Shown piece by piece: positions 1 through 8,972 of a stretch of 64,000 bases of DNA. The position numbers were made by a program, and so were the translations under genes. The DNA is from Acidobacteriota bacterium (GTDB lineage Bacteria; Acidobacteriota; Terriglobia; Bryobacterales; Bryobacteraceae): positions 81,540 through 145,539 of the forward strand of contig JAPKZB010000079.1 in the NCBI GenBank assembly GCA_026393985.1, written 5' to 3'. The number at the start of each line of letters is the position of its first letter. Within the stretch, counting starts at the first letter, position 1. The notes under the pieces were generated by a model, which did not search any database, was not told the origin of the DNA, and saw only the letters and a program-made list of their open reading frames with translations.

Positions 1-600
1 GGGGCCCGGGACCGGTTCGGCATGACGCGCAAGCGCTTCGTCACGCCGGTGGGCGAATCGCGGACCCGCTTGCCGGAGCCGCTCGCCAAGCTTGCTGAGA
101 TGGAGGACCCCTGCTTTGCTGTCGAGCACTCCATCGAGTTCCAGGTGGTCTTTCTGCAGTACCTCTACGGGCCGGATATTGAAATTGTCCCGATTCTGTG
201 CGGTCCGCTGACCTCGCCGCGCCATCCGTTCCTTGAGGCGCTCGGCGAGTGGTCGGAGCGGGAAGGCGACCGCCTGCGCTGGGTGCTGGGCGTCGACATG
301 GCGCACAAGGGTCCGCGCTACGGCGACCGGGAGGCCCGGCGGGCTTATACCGATTCGATGGTGGAAATTGACCAGCGGGACCGGGACCGAATCGCCGCGC
401 TGGCGGCGGGCGACCGGGACACGTTCTGGGCCCAGGTGCGGGAGCGCAACGACGACCTGAACTGGTGCGGCACCGCTCCCTTCTACTCCTACCTGGCGGC
501 GCATCCGTCCATGCGCGGGGAACTGCTCACCTACGAGCACTGGCAGATCGATCCCCGGAGCGTGGTGACCTTCGCGGGGATGACGTTTGGCCGCGGTTGA
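1..600 (+). CDS. AmmeMemoRadiSam system protein B / MEMO1 family protein, 5' end missing
   Basis: The reading frame is open from base 1 and ends in TGA at 598-600, so the start lies before the window; the first Met, at 22, is internal. The segment EHSIEFQVVFLQYLYG followed by VPILCGPL matches the conserved core of the MEMO1 family (class III extradiol dioxygenase fold), which occurs in the AmmeMemoRadiSam system with an AMMECR1 protein and a radical SAM enzyme. The reaction is not firmly known. The visible ~200 residues correspond to the C-terminal two thirds of a ~270-300 residue protein. Partners would have to lie upstream of the window. The family call is fairly sure, the function is not. 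Confidence 0.75.
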   Translation, partial: GARDRFGMTRKRFVTPVGESRTRLPEPLAKLAEMEDPCFAVEHSIEFQVVFLQYLYGPDIEIVPILCGPLTSPRHPFLEALGEWSEREGDRLRWVLGVDMAHKGPRYGDREARRAYTDSMVEIDQRDRDRIAALAAGDRDTFWAQVRERNDDLNWCGTAPFYSYLAAHPSMRGELLTYEHWQIDPRSVVTFAGMTFGRG

Positions 601-689
601 GGAGAGCTGTACGCTTCCGGTTCCATACTGCTTAGTACTCTTGCTCTATGGTCAAGTCGTTCTCGGGGAAATACCTTAGAGGAGTCTCC

Positions 690-731
690 ATGAAAGCACC
701 AACTGATTGCCGCGTAATTCTCTGGCTCTAG
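690..731 (+). other. Orphan ribosome-binding site with a 13-codon ORF
   Basis: The bases GAGGAG at 679-684 lie five bases before ATG at 690, an excellent Shine-Dalgarno arrangement. The frame encodes only MKAPTDCRVILWL before TAG at 729-731. The following gene runs on the opposite strand and ends at 747. This could be the start of a deleted gene, a short peptide gene, or chance. No repeat or terminator is obvious in 601-746, and nothing else is seen there. Confidence 0.25.
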
Positions 732-746
732 GGCGTTCCTTCCGTT

Positions 747-1928
747 CTACAGTCCCTGCCGCTGCTGCAGCGCGATCAGGCTGAGACCTGGATTGCCGCT
801 GCGCTCATAGGCGCGCAGGACACTCTCATACTCTGCTTCCGGGAGGCTGATTACCGAGGAGGGCAGCGCGATGGCTTGCTTGTGCCACGCCGCCGGGTTT
901 TCTCGTTGCAGGCTGGTCCGGTCCAGCAGATTGATGTATTCGGTGAGCACGGTTTCACGGATCGGGCCGCGCGGGGAGGCAATGTAGGCGGCCGCGACCA
1001 TCTCGGCTTGGCGGTGAAACGATGTTTTGCCTTCGCGGATGCGCTGCAGATAGCTGGCGAACTTGTCCTGCCACTGGGGCGTTGTTTTGTCGCGGGTGAA
1101 GAGCAGTTCGTGGAACATCACCTGGCTTTGGCGGTCGTCGGCGAGCCAGTGGCGGGATTCAACGCCGGCGCCGAGGGAGGGCGGTGGCAGTTCGAGTTGG
1201 AATTCGGCGGCCGCCGCGGCGCGGGTTCTTCGCTGCCAGCCTTCCTCGCCGCTCTCGCGGCAGGCTTCGGCGGCCAGATTCCGTTTGACGTAGTTCCCTA
1301 ATGCGTCGCCCGTGTTCAGGCTGCGGAACTTGGCCAGCGTGTCCGGCAGCAGGCCGGTAAAGAGGCGCTCCTCTCCGGTGAGCCGGGCGAGCGCGCCGGT
1401 GAGGGCGCCGCGGGTGACCTCTTCGTCGGCGAGCCAGACGGCGGGGGCGAGTTCGGCGTGGCTGCGGAGGCTTTGGATGAAGGCGAGCTTGTCTTCGGTG
1501 GTGCCGAAGACGCGGAGCAGGGCGACGTAAGCGGTAATGTCGTCGTAAGAGTCCTCGGCACAGGTGACGGGGCGGGGCGTCGGCCGCTGCAGGGAGCGAA
1601 ACAGCTTGGCACCCTCGTCGGGGTCGAGCTGGGTGAGCGCGAAGATGGCCCGGGTTTCGAGCGACAGGCGGTCGAGGGCTACATCGGGCAGCTTAACCTG
1701 GTTGATACCCGGCACGGGGCGGCGCAGCACCGTTTCTCTGGCCAGGCGGGCCAGTTCGGCGGCGCGCTCGATGGTCCTTCTCTGTTCGGTGAGCCCTTTC
1801 ACCCGGCCCTTCTCAATCAGGCGGAGCAGGGCATCGGCGCCGATTTCCGGAGCGACCTGTAAGGCAAGTTCCGGGATGCTGGCGGCGGCCAGCACGGCGG
1901 GGAACAGGAGACAGGGCAAAAGGCGCAT
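747..1928 (-). CDS. Secreted protein of unknown function
   Basis: This 393-residue protein begins with a probable signal peptide (MRLLPCLLFPAVLAAAS) and is otherwise soluble. Residues about 25-80 are rich in Ala, Leu, Arg and Glu and look helical. I recognise no catalytic motif. Its ATG (1928-1926) shares one base with the TGA of the upstream ABC exporter gene, so the two are probably translated as a coupled pair. It may be a periplasmic helper of, or unrelated passenger behind, the transporter. Function unknown. Confidence 0.7.
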   Translation of the reverse strand: MRLLPCLLFPAVLAAASIPELALQVAPEIGADALLRLIEKGRVKGLTEQRRTIERAAELARLARETVLRRPVPGINQVKLPDVALDRLSLETRAIFALTQLDPDEGAKLFRSLQRPTPRPVTCAEDSYDDITAYVALLRVFGTTEDKLAFIQSLRSHAELAPAVWLADEEVTRGALTGALARLTGEERLFTGLLPDTLAKFRSLNTGDALGNYVKRNLAAEACRESGEEGWQRRTRAAAAAEFQLELPPPSLGAGVESRHWLADDRQSQVMFHELLFTRDKTTPQWQDKFASYLQRIREGKTSFHRQAEMVAAAYIASPRGPIRETVLTEYINLLDRTSLQRENPAAWHKQAIALPSSVISLPEAEYESVLRAYERSGNPGLSLIALQQRQGL

Positions 1929-3694
1929 CAGGCTTCCTGATACTGCAGTTGATAGAGCTTCCAGTACAACCCGCGTTGGGCCAGCAGTTCGGCGTGGGTA
2001 CCGGCTTCGCGCAGTTGCCCCTTGTGGAAGGCGAAGATGCGGTCGGCGTTCTGGATGGTGGAGAGGCGATGCGCAATCGAGATGGACGTTCTGCCGGTGA
2101 GGAGTTTCTTCTGCGCATCGCGGATGCGCAGTTCGGTGTCCGTCTCAACGCTGGAAGTCGCCTCGTCGAGGATGAGGATTTTGGGTTCGTGGACCAGTGC
2201 GCGGGCAAAGCTGACCAGCTGCTTCTGGCCGGTGGAGAGATTGGCGCCGCGTTCGAGAATGGGTTCGGCAAAGCGCCCCGGCAGCTGTTCGATGAAGTCG
2301 AGGAGATTGACCTCGGCCGCCGCGGCGGCCAGGCGGGCTTCGTCGATGCCCTCGCCGTCGAGGCTGATGTTGGAGCCGATGGTGCCGGTAAACAGATAAG
2401 GGTCCTGCAGGACGATGGCGAAGCGGCGGCGGAGGGCGACGGGGTCGAACTCGCGGATGTCGATGCCGCCCAGTTTGATCACGCCGCGCTGCACGTCATA
2501 AAAGCGCAGCAGCAGGTTGGTCACGGTAGTTTTGCCCGCGCCGGTGTGGCCGACGATGGCGATGGCTTCGCCGGGGGCGATGGAGAAGCTGACGTCGCGC
2601 AGAACCCAGTCTTCGGCGTGGTAGGCGAACCAGACGTTTTGAAATGTGATGGTCAGGTCGTCGGGTAGCGGCCGGGGGGCCGCCGGAGCTGTAATGGCGA
2701 CCGGGGTATCGAGCAGTTGAAAGATCCGTTCGCTCGCGGCGGTAGCCGACTGCAGAATGTTGTACTTCTCGCTCAGGTCCTGAATGGGCCGGAAGAAACG
2801 CAGCGAAAACTGGAAAAACGCAATGAGCACGCCGAGCGAGAGTCCACCGCCGGGCACCTGCCACCCCCCGTAGACGAGGATTCCGGCAAAGGCGACCATG
2901 CTGAGAAACTCCACCACCGGGTAGAACCAGCCGTAGGCGAAGACGCTCTCCTTGAAGGCGAACATATGTTCGCGGTTGATAGCGGCGAACTCGTCGCGGG
3001 CGTGCGCTTCGCGGTTGAAGGCCTGCACCACCGCGATGCCGTTGATGTTTTCGTTGAGGAAGGCGTTGATGCGGGCGACGGCGAGGCGGATGCGGCGGTA
3101 GCTGGCCGAAACCTGGGCCCGGAAGCGCATGGTGGCCCAGAAGATGGCCGGGGTGACCAGCAGGAGGATCGCGGTGAGGCCGGGGCTCATCCACAGCAGC
3201 ACGCCGAGCAGCCAGGTGAGCATGATGGCGTCGCCGAGGATGGCCACCAGGCCGGAGCTGAACAGCTCGTTGAGCGTGTCGACATCGCTCGTGACGCGCG
3301 TAACGAGGCGGCCGACGGGGTGCTTGTCGAAGTAGCCGATGTCCAGATGGTGCAGCTTGGCCATCAGATCGCGGCGGAGCGCGAACATCGCCTGTTGGCC
3401 GGTGGACTGCATCAGGAGCGTTTGTCCGAACTCGGCCAGGAGGATCAGCACGGCCACGCCGAGCAGGAGCAGCGACAGTTGGGCGATGCCGGCGAAGGCG
3501 GCCGGGGCGCGTTGAACCAGATAGCGGTCGACGGCGATGCTGGTCAGCACCGGGCCAACCGATTCGAGCAGCGAATGGACGGTGAGCAGCGCGACCGTGG
3601 CGGCCACCTGTTTCCGGTACGGCCGCAGATACACCGCGAGCCGGCGCAGCAATTGAACGTCGTACAGTTTGCCTTGAACCTGCTCTTGTTCCAC
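1928..3694 (-). CDS. ABC exporter, fused membrane and ATPase domains (MsbA/MdlB-like)
   Basis: A six-helix ABC exporter membrane domain occupies roughly residues 20-310 and the ATPase domain follows. Numbering from the GTG at 3694, Walker A GHTGAGKT is at 382-389, the Q-loop is in LQDPYLF, the signature reads LSTGQ near 486 instead of LSGGQ, Walker B ILILDE is at 506-511, and the H-loop is in IAHRLST. The frame stays open to 3814, but that would run into divergent truB; a GTG start gives 588 residues, the usual length. The substrate (lipid, peptide or drug) cannot be told. The protein would act in the inner membrane as a homodimer unless a partner exists elsewhere. The exact start is uncertain. 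Confidence 0.9.
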   Translation of the reverse strand: MEQEQVQGKLYDVQLLRRLAVYLRPYRKQVAATVALLTVHSLLESVGPVLTSIAVDRYLVQRAPAAFAGIAQLSLLLLGVAVLILLAEFGQTLLMQSTGQQAMFALRRDLMAKLHHLDIGYFDKHPVGRLVTRVTSDVDTLNELFSSGLVAILGDAIMLTWLLGVLLWMSPGLTAILLLVTPAIFWATMRFRAQVSASYRRIRLAVARINAFLNENINGIAVVQAFNREAHARDEFAAINREHMFAFKESVFAYGWFYPVVEFLSMVAFAGILVYGGWQVPGGGLSLGVLIAFFQFSLRFFRPIQDLSEKYNILQSATAASERIFQLLDTPVAITAPAAPRPLPDDLTITFQNVWFAYHAEDWVLRDVSFSIAPGEAIAIVGHTGAGKTTVTNLLLRFYDVQRGVIKLGGIDIREFDPVALRRRFAIVLQDPYLFTGTIGSNISLDGEGIDEARLAAAAAEVNLLDFIEQLPGRFAEPILERGANLSTGQKQLVSFARALVHEPKILILDEATSSVETDTELRIRDAQKKLLTGRTSISIAHRLSTIQNADRIFAFHKGQLREAGTHAELLAQRGLYWKLYQLQYQEA

Positions 3695-3728
3695 CCCTAC
3701 CAGTCTACTTGTGCCAACCTGGAAGTGG

Positions 3729-4601
3729 ATGGATGGAGTGATCATAGTCGATAAGCCCGCCGAATGGACTTCCCACGATGTGGTGGGCAAGATGCGGCGG
3801 CTGGCGCAGACCAAGCGCGTGGGGCACCTGGGAACCCTGGACCCGATGGCGACCGGGGTGCTGCCGCTCGTGCTGAACCGGGCGACGCGGCTCGCGCAGT
3901 TCTACACCAAGGCCGATAAGGTCTACGAGGCGACCATCCGCTTTGGTTTTGCGACCAACTCCTATGACGCCGATGGCGAGGCGACCACCGAAGCCGTGGC
4001 CGTGAGTCTGGACGCCGCGGCGCTCAACCGGGCGCTCGATGCCTTCCGCGGCGACATTCTGCAGGTGCCGCCCGCCGTCTCGGCCAAGAAGATCAACGGC
4101 GTGCCAGCCTACAAGCTGGCGCGGCAGAGCAAGCCGGTGGTGCTCGACCCCGTGCCGGTGACGATTCACGAACTGGAGCTGCTCGACTGCGGCGCCGATA
4201 CGGCCCGCGTGCGCGTGCACTGTTCCACCGGGACCTACATTCGCAGCCTGGCGCACGATCTCGGCGTGGCGTTGGGGTGCGGAGCGCATCTTTCGGCGCT
4301 GCGGCGGACGCGCGCCGGGCAGTTCACCCTGGCCGAAGCGCGGACGCTGGCGGAGTTGGCCGACCCGGCGGTGCTCGAGGTGGCGTTGATTCCGGCCAGC
4401 GCGCTGTTGCCGGAGTTTCCGGCCGAGCGGGTGGACGAGGTGACGGCCGGTTTCATCCGCCAGGGCCGGGACTTCCGCGTGAACCCGTTCCGGGTGCGGC
4501 AGGGGGCGCCTTATGTGCGGGCGGTGGACGGCGGCGGGGCGTTGGTGGCGATCGGCGAGATCAGGCTACCGAATCTTTATCATCCGTTTCTGGTCCTCTA
4601 A
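3729..4601 (+). CDS. truB: tRNA pseudouridine(55) synthase
   Basis: TruB converts uridine 55 in the T-loop of tRNAs to pseudouridine. The N-terminus MDGVIIVDKPAEWTSHDVV is the family hallmark, and the catalytic aspartate is Asp38 in GHLGTLDPMATGVLP. A later segment, STGTYIRSLAHDLG, is also typical. ATG at 3729 is chosen over the in-frame GTG at 3711 because it matches the family N-terminus and has GGAAG a few bases upstream. Length is 290 residues, normal for a bacterial TruB with a short C-terminal domain. The gene is divergent from the ABC exporter and convergent with glmU. In many bacteria truB lies beside rbfA/infB; here it stands alone. Confidence 0.95.
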   Translation: MDGVIIVDKPAEWTSHDVVGKMRRLAQTKRVGHLGTLDPMATGVLPLVLNRATRLAQFYTKADKVYEATIRFGFATNSYDADGEATTEAVAVSLDAAALNRALDAFRGDILQVPPAVSAKKINGVPAYKLARQSKPVVLDPVPVTIHELELLDCGADTARVRVHCSTGTYIRSLAHDLGVALGCGAHLSALRRTRAGQFTLAEARTLAELADPAVLEVALIPASALLPEFPAERVDEVTAGFIRQGRDFRVNPFRVRQGAPYVRAVDGGGALVAIGEIRLPNLYHPFLVL

Positions 4602-4606
4602 ACGGT

Positions 4607-5974
4607 CTATTTCTTCTTGCGGGAAACCCAGCCGGGTTTGTTCACCTGCCGTCCGCGGCCGATGGCGAGCGCTTCGCCCGGGACCGATTCGGTAATCACG
4701 CTACCCGCGGCGATGTAGCTGCCGGCTTCGAGCGTGACAGGGGCCACCAGCGTCGCGTTGCTGCCGACAAAGACGCCTTCACCGATCGTGGTCGGATGCT
4801 TATGGACGCCATCGTAGTTGCAGGTGATCGTGCCGGCGCCGACGTTTGAGCGGGCGCCGATTGCGGCATCGCCGAGATAGGCCAGATGGTTGGCCTTGGC
4901 GCCATCGCCCAACTGCGTGTTCTTGAGTTCGACGAAGTTGCCGATGTGGGCGTGGGCGCCGACCACGTTGTGCATCCGCAGGCGGGCAAAGGGGCCGATG
5001 CGGGCGCCGCCGCCGACGCGGGAGTCTTCGACGATGGAGTAGGGATGGATGAGGACCCCATCGTCGAGCGTGGCGTTGGCGAGGATGGTTCCGGCGCCGA
5101 TGCGGCAGTCGGCTCCGATCGTGGTGCAGCCCAGGAGGCGGACGCCGGATTCCACGATCGTATCGGCGCCGATGGTGACATCGACGTCGACGGTGATGGT
5201 CTCGGGTTTTTCGAGCGTGACCCCGCTCAGCATGAGTTCGGTGGTCTTGCGGGCGCGGAAGATGGCGTCGACTTTGGCGAGTTCGACGCGGGTGTTGATG
5301 CCGAGCAGTTCGTCGGGGTCGGCGAGGATGCGGGCTTGGGTCAGGTGGCCGGCGGCGCGGAGCAGTTCGACGATGTCGGTGAGGTAGAACTCGCCGGCGG
5401 GGTTATTGGTGCCGATGGCATCGATGTGCGCCCAGAGCTTTTCGGCGCGGAAGCAGTAGATTCCGGAGTTGATTTCCCGGATCTCGCGTTGGGCGGGTGT
5501 GGCGGCCTTGTGCTCGACGATGCCGGCCACGTGGCCGACGGGGTCGCGGAGAATGCGGCCGTAGCCGGTGGGGTCGTCGAGGATGGCCGTGAGGACGGTG
5601 GCGGTCTTCGGGCGGTCGTTGACGAGGGCGGCGAGCGTTGCGGCGGTGAGCAGCGGGGCATCGCCGTAGAGGATGACCAGATGTCCGGCGGCCGGGGCGG
5701 CGGCGCGGGCGCAGCGGACCGCGTGGCCGGTGCCGAGCTGCTCGGTCTGCTCGGCGGTGCATACGCCGTAGGGCGCGAGCACGGCGCGGACGGCATCGGC
5801 GCCGTGGCCCACCACGACGACGATATTCTCCGGCTCGGCCACTGTGCGGGCCAGGCGGACAACGTGCTCGATCAAGGTGAGCCCGCCGGCGCGATGGAGG
5901 ACTTTGGGCGTCTTCGAGCGCATGCGCGTGCCCATGCCGGCGGCGAGGATCACAACAGATACGGGGGCGTTCAT
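4607..5974 (-). CDS. glmU: Bifunctional GlcNAc-1-phosphate uridyltransferase / glucosamine-1-phosphate acetyltransferase
   Basis: GlmU performs the last two steps to UDP-GlcNAc, the precursor of peptidoglycan and lipopolysaccharide. The N-terminal pyrophosphorylase domain (residues 1-~230) starts with VVILAAGMGTRMRSKTPKVLH, the nucleotide-binding loop. The C-terminal half is a left-handed beta helix of hexapeptide repeats, with NFVELKNTQLGDGAKANHL and ITCNYDGVHKHPT forming the acetyltransferase site. Length (455) is standard. Its start overlaps the end of yvcK by four bases (ATGA). This is the last gene of a long minus-strand run that begins with valS. Confidence 0.97.
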   Translation of the reverse strand: MNAPVSVVILAAGMGTRMRSKTPKVLHRAGGLTLIEHVVRLARTVAEPENIVVVVGHGADAVRAVLAPYGVCTAEQTEQLGTGHAVRCARAAAPAAGHLVILYGDAPLLTAATLAALVNDRPKTATVLTAILDDPTGYGRILRDPVGHVAGIVEHKAATPAQREIREINSGIYCFRAEKLWAHIDAIGTNNPAGEFYLTDIVELLRAAGHLTQARILADPDELLGINTRVELAKVDAIFRARKTTELMLSGVTLEKPETITVDVDVTIGADTIVESGVRLLGCTTIGADCRIGAGTILANATLDDGVLIHPYSIVEDSRVGGGARIGPFARLRMHNVVGAHAHIGNFVELKNTQLGDGAKANHLAYLGDAAIGARSNVGAGTITCNYDGVHKHPTTIGEGVFVGSNATLVAPVTLEAGSYIAAGSVITESVPGEALAIGRGRQVNKPGWVSRKKK

Positions 5975-7038
5975 AGGGGTTGACGGACTCCTTCAATTTG
6001 GCGTCGGCGCCTGCCGAGGCGGGCCAGTTTCAGAATAACGGCGGCCGTGGCCGCGGGATTGTGGCGGATCTTTTCGCCCTCGCTGAGCAGGTCCGCTTTG
6101 AGAACTTCGAGTCCCATTTCGCGCAGGGCTACCGTATCATTTTCCACCGGTAGCGCCTGTTTGGCGGCATAGCGGCCGAGTTGACGGGGATGAATGCCTT
6201 GCGAGTTCAGCACCACATAGTTGAGAAACTGCGCCCGCTCCTGCCCGGTAAGGCCGGTATGGCGGATGATGGCCCGGATGTGGTCCGAGGCGGTGAAATT
6301 GACGGTTTCGCCGGGCTGCCACATCAGGTTGCCGATGGAGACCTTCAGCGCAGGACTGGCGGCGATGGCCTGGGGGATGCCGGCGACGAGCAGGTTGGGA
6401 ATGATGCTCGTGAACAGCGACCCGGGGCCGAGCGTGATCAGGTCGGCGCTGGCGATGGCGGCCAGGGCTTCGGGCAGCGGTTGGGGACGTTTGGGCAGAA
6501 TACGGATTTCGCGAATCGGCGAGCGGCTTTTCGAGATACTGCTTTCGCCGCTAACCAAGGTGCCGTCGTGCAGTTTCGCGCTGATGACGACGTTCTCGGC
6601 CGTTGAGGGAATGATCTGGCCGCAGCAGGCCAGCACGCCGCTGGCAAAGCGCACCGCGCTGGCGAAGTCGCCCGTGAGGTGGGTGAGCGCCGTCAGGAAC
6701 AGGTTGCCGAAGCTGTGCCCTTTGAGGCCGCGGCCGCCGGTGAACCGGTACTGGAACAACTGGCTGAGCAGCGCCTCTTCTTCGGCGAGGGCGACGAGGC
6801 AGTTGCGAACGTCGCCGGGGGGGAGGACGGAGAAGTCCCGCCGGAGCCGCCCGGAGCTGCCGCCGTCGTCGGTGACCGTGACCACCGCGGAGAGCGAGAT
6901 TACGGGATTGTCGGCCGAGGCGTGCTGCTTGAGCCCTTTGAGGAGAGAGGAAAGGCCGGTGCCGCCGCCGATCGTGACAACGCGCAAGGGGCCGCGCTGA
7001 GCGGGCTTAGCGCCCCGCGATCTTTTCGCTGTAGACAA
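5971..7038 (-). CDS. yvcK: YvcK/CofD-like protein (gluconeogenesis factor family)
   Basis: The N-terminal VVTIGGGTGLSSLLKGLK and the following TVTDDGGSSGRLR and PPGDVRNCLVAL are diagnostic of the YvcK family. These proteins have a 2-phospho-L-lactate-transferase fold and bind UDP-sugars; in Gram-positive bacteria YvcK is needed for growth on gluconeogenic substrates and for cell-wall synthesis. The start is TTG at 7038, preceded by AAGGGA. It overlaps the restored frame of the TPR gene upstream by 32 bases and glmU by four. Being coupled to glmU, the UDP-GlcNAc synthase gene, fits a role in cell-wall precursor control. Confidence 0.93.
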   Translation of the reverse strand: MSTAKRSRGAKPAQRGPLRVVTIGGGTGLSSLLKGLKQHASADNPVISLSAVVTVTDDGGSSGRLRRDFSVLPPGDVRNCLVALAEEEALLSQLFQYRFTGGRGLKGHSFGNLFLTALTHLTGDFASAVRFASGVLACCGQIIPSTAENVVISAKLHDGTLVSGESSISKSRSPIREIRILPKRPQPLPEALAAIASADLITLGPGSLFTSIIPNLLVAGIPQAIAASPALKVSIGNLMWQPGETVNFTASDHIRAIIRHTGLTGQERAQFLNYVVLNSQGIHPRQLGRYAAKQALPVENDTVALREMGLEVLKADLLSEGEKIRHNPAATAAVILKLARLGRRRRQIEGVRQPL

Positions 7039-7548
7039 GTTCCCTTACCGGAGAGTGCTGGAGTGCTTCTTGGAAATCTGCATCGGTACGGGCGGCGGCG
7101 CGGTTGGCCGGTTGAATCTCGATGGCGCGGGCGAGGCTTTCCGCGGCGCCGCGATAGTTTCCCTGGAGCCCGCGCGCCACGGCGAGGGCATAGTGGATGT
7201 GGTCGGCGCCCGGCGCCAGGCCGGCTCTTTCGTCAGGGCCGTTTCCGCCGCGGCCAGTTTGCGCTGATTGGTGAGAGCGAGTCCGTAGGTGTAATAGTCC
7301 TCGGCCGAACTCAGCGCCGGCTCCGCACTATTGCCGAGACGCTGCTGGCACATCCGGGCGTGCATCTGCGCGGTCTGCCCGACATCCAGGTTCGGCCCCT
7401 TGCCTGCTTCTACGAACAGCGGCATGGCAGCGGCGAACTCCCGGCGGTGGAATAACTGCACCGCTTCTTCAAAAGCCGCCAACTGGGGATCAACCGCCTT
7501 GGCTGGCGAATGGGCGGGCGCTTTCTTGCTGGGTCCCGATTTCGACAT
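7007..7548 (-). pseudogene. TPR-repeat protein, frame broken near 7225
   Basis: From ATG 7548 the frame reads a Lys/Pro-rich start followed by TPR-like helices (LFHRREFAAAMPLFVEAG, YYTYGLALTNQRKLAAAET). After about residue 108 this frame turns into a low-complexity run rich in Pro, Ser and Arg that ends at 7045. Reading one base over from about 7225 restores a good TPR sequence, ADHIHYALAVARGLQGNYRG then AAESLARAIEIQPANRAA, ending in TAA at 7007-7009. One missing G in the GAGCC context would explain it. The whole would be ~180 residues. Either the gene is broken or the assembly lost one base. The role is probably protein-protein contact; the partner is unknown. Confidence 0.75.
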
Positions 7549-7563
7549 GATTACCCTGACTCA

Positions 7564-8226
7564 CTAGTATAGAAAGAATAGACTCAGTCTGGGGATGCCT
7601 AGTTTGTCGAACAGTTGCCGGTCGAGGAAGCTCTTCTCGAGCAAGGCCAGTTCGGCGGCGCCCATGCGGCTGCGGTGCGGCTTGAGTTGTGCCTCCAGAT
7701 CGCGGCGCAAGGCGACTAAGTCGGCCTCACTCAGGGCCAGCCGCGCCCGGGCCAGAACGCGCTCCTCGAGTGTCGTCAACCTTTGTTCCAGCGCTTGAAG
7801 ATCGGCATGCACGGTGTCGATGCCGGCGGCGAGGGCCGCCAAGGAATCGGCTTCTTCGATAAAGCCACGGTCGCGCAGCGCCGCGCTGTTGGCGGTAAGG
7901 AAGGCCTGCACGCGGTCCTGCGGCAGGGAGTCTTCGTTAGTTGGCGCGGCTTTGGCGGTCCGGTTGCGCGCCATATCTTCGGCTGCTTTCTTAATGGCCT
8001 GGCTGCAGTAACTCAGTGAGTTGACCTGCTGGAACTTGGGCCGCTTGCGGGAAAACGCATCGTCAATGCCGCGCAGCACCGCTTCGAGGGGAACGTCGGC
8101 GGCTTTCCAGCTTTCCACCAGCGCCCAGTCGATGGGCGACATTAGAAAAAGGCTGGTGCCGCGGGCTTTCTGGAAATGCTCCTCGACCTCGGTGAAGTAA
8201 TTGAAGTAGTTCAGTTCCTCTCCCAT
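7564..8226 (-). CDS. Hypothetical protein, helical
   Basis: This 220-residue soluble protein has no signal peptide or membrane span. Residues ~1-90 (EELNYFNYFTEVEEHFQKAR, SPIDWALVESWKAADVPLEA) look like a small folded helical domain. Residues ~130-195 are a predicted coiled coil (LQALEQRLTTLEERVLARAR). It starts 16 bases inside the end of coaX, so it is translated with the cofactor genes. I do not recognise the family beyond an impression that it is conserved in acidobacterial genomes next to coaX; this needs a homology search. Confidence 0.7.
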   Translation of the reverse strand: MGEELNYFNYFTEVEEHFQKARGTSLFLMSPIDWALVESWKAADVPLEAVLRGIDDAFSRKRPKFQQVNSLSYCSQAIKKAAEDMARNRTAKAAPTNEDSLPQDRVQAFLTANSAALRDRGFIEEADSLAALAAGIDTVHADLQALEQRLTTLEERVLARARLALSEADLVALRRDLEAQLKPHRSRMGAAELALLEKSFLDRQLFDKLGIPRLSLFFLY

Positions 8227-8972
8227 AGCAGGCGCAACCCCTTGAGCGTCAGATCTTCATCGAGGTGCTGCACCAGACGGGACCCGGCGCGGATAAGCGG
8301 CGCCTGGCCACCGGTGGCGATCACCTGCGGTTGGCCGCCGAGTTCGCCGGCTAGCCGTTCAATCAGACCGTCCACCATTCCCATGGTGCCGTAGTACAGC
8401 CCGCTCTGAATGGAGCCGACCGTGGTGGTGCCGATGAGCTTGGAAGGCTGCTCGAAGTTCACCTGCGGCAGCAGCGCCGTCTTGGCGAACAGGCCGGAGA
8501 GCGAGATGCCGATGCCAGGGTAGATGAGACCGCCCAGGTAGGCCGCATCGGCCGAGATCACGTCGAAGGTAATGGCCGTGCCGAGGTCGATGACGATGGC
8601 CGGGCCGCCGTAGAGGCAATACGCCGCCACGCCGTTGACAATGCGGTCGGCGCCTACCTCTTTCGGATTGTCGTAGCGGATGGCGAGGCCGAGGTTCATC
8701 TCCGTTGAGACGAACACCGCCTGCCGGTCGAAGTACTTGCCCACCATCTCCGCCAGCGTGCCGTTGATGACGGGCACGACCGAGGAGATGATAATGCCGC
8801 GGACGTCGGCCAGATTCAGGTTCGAGAGCGCAAAGACGTTGCGGAGCAGAATGCCCCACTCGTCGGCCGTTTGTTCCCGGATGGTGCGCAGCCGCCAGCG
8901 GCCGATGAGCACCTCGCCGCGGAAGGCGCCAATGGTGATGTTGGTATTGCCAACGTCGAGAGCTAAGAGCAT
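8211..8972 (-). CDS. coaX: Type III pantothenate kinase
   Basis: CoaX phosphorylates pantothenate, the first step of coenzyme A synthesis. The ASKHA fold is seen in the N-terminal phosphate loop LLALDVGNTNITIGAF (Asp6), the GADRIVNGVAAY motif, and VIDLGTAITFDVI in the second half. Length 253 matches the family. It overlaps birA upstream by ten bases. Coupling of coaX and birA is common across several bacterial phyla; in some, one protein carries both domains. Confidence 0.95.
   Translation of the reverse strand: MLLALDVGNTNITIGAFRGEVLIGRWRLRTIREQTADEWGILLRNVFALSNLNLADVRGIIISSVVPVINGTLAEMVGKYFDRQAVFVSTEMNLGLAIRYDNPKEVGADRIVNGVAAYCLYGGPAIVIDLGTAITFDVISADAAYLGGLIYPGIGISLSGLFAKTALLPQVNFEQPSKLIGTTTVGSIQSGLYYGTMGMVDGLIERLAGELGGQPQVIATGGQAPLIRAGSRLVQHLDEDLTLKGLRLLWERN

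Noticed and set aside
3695..3814. N-terminal extension of the ABC exporter frame to 3814
   Set aside because: It would overlap divergent truB, whose start is well supported, and gives an atypical N-terminus. GTG at 3694 gives normal length.
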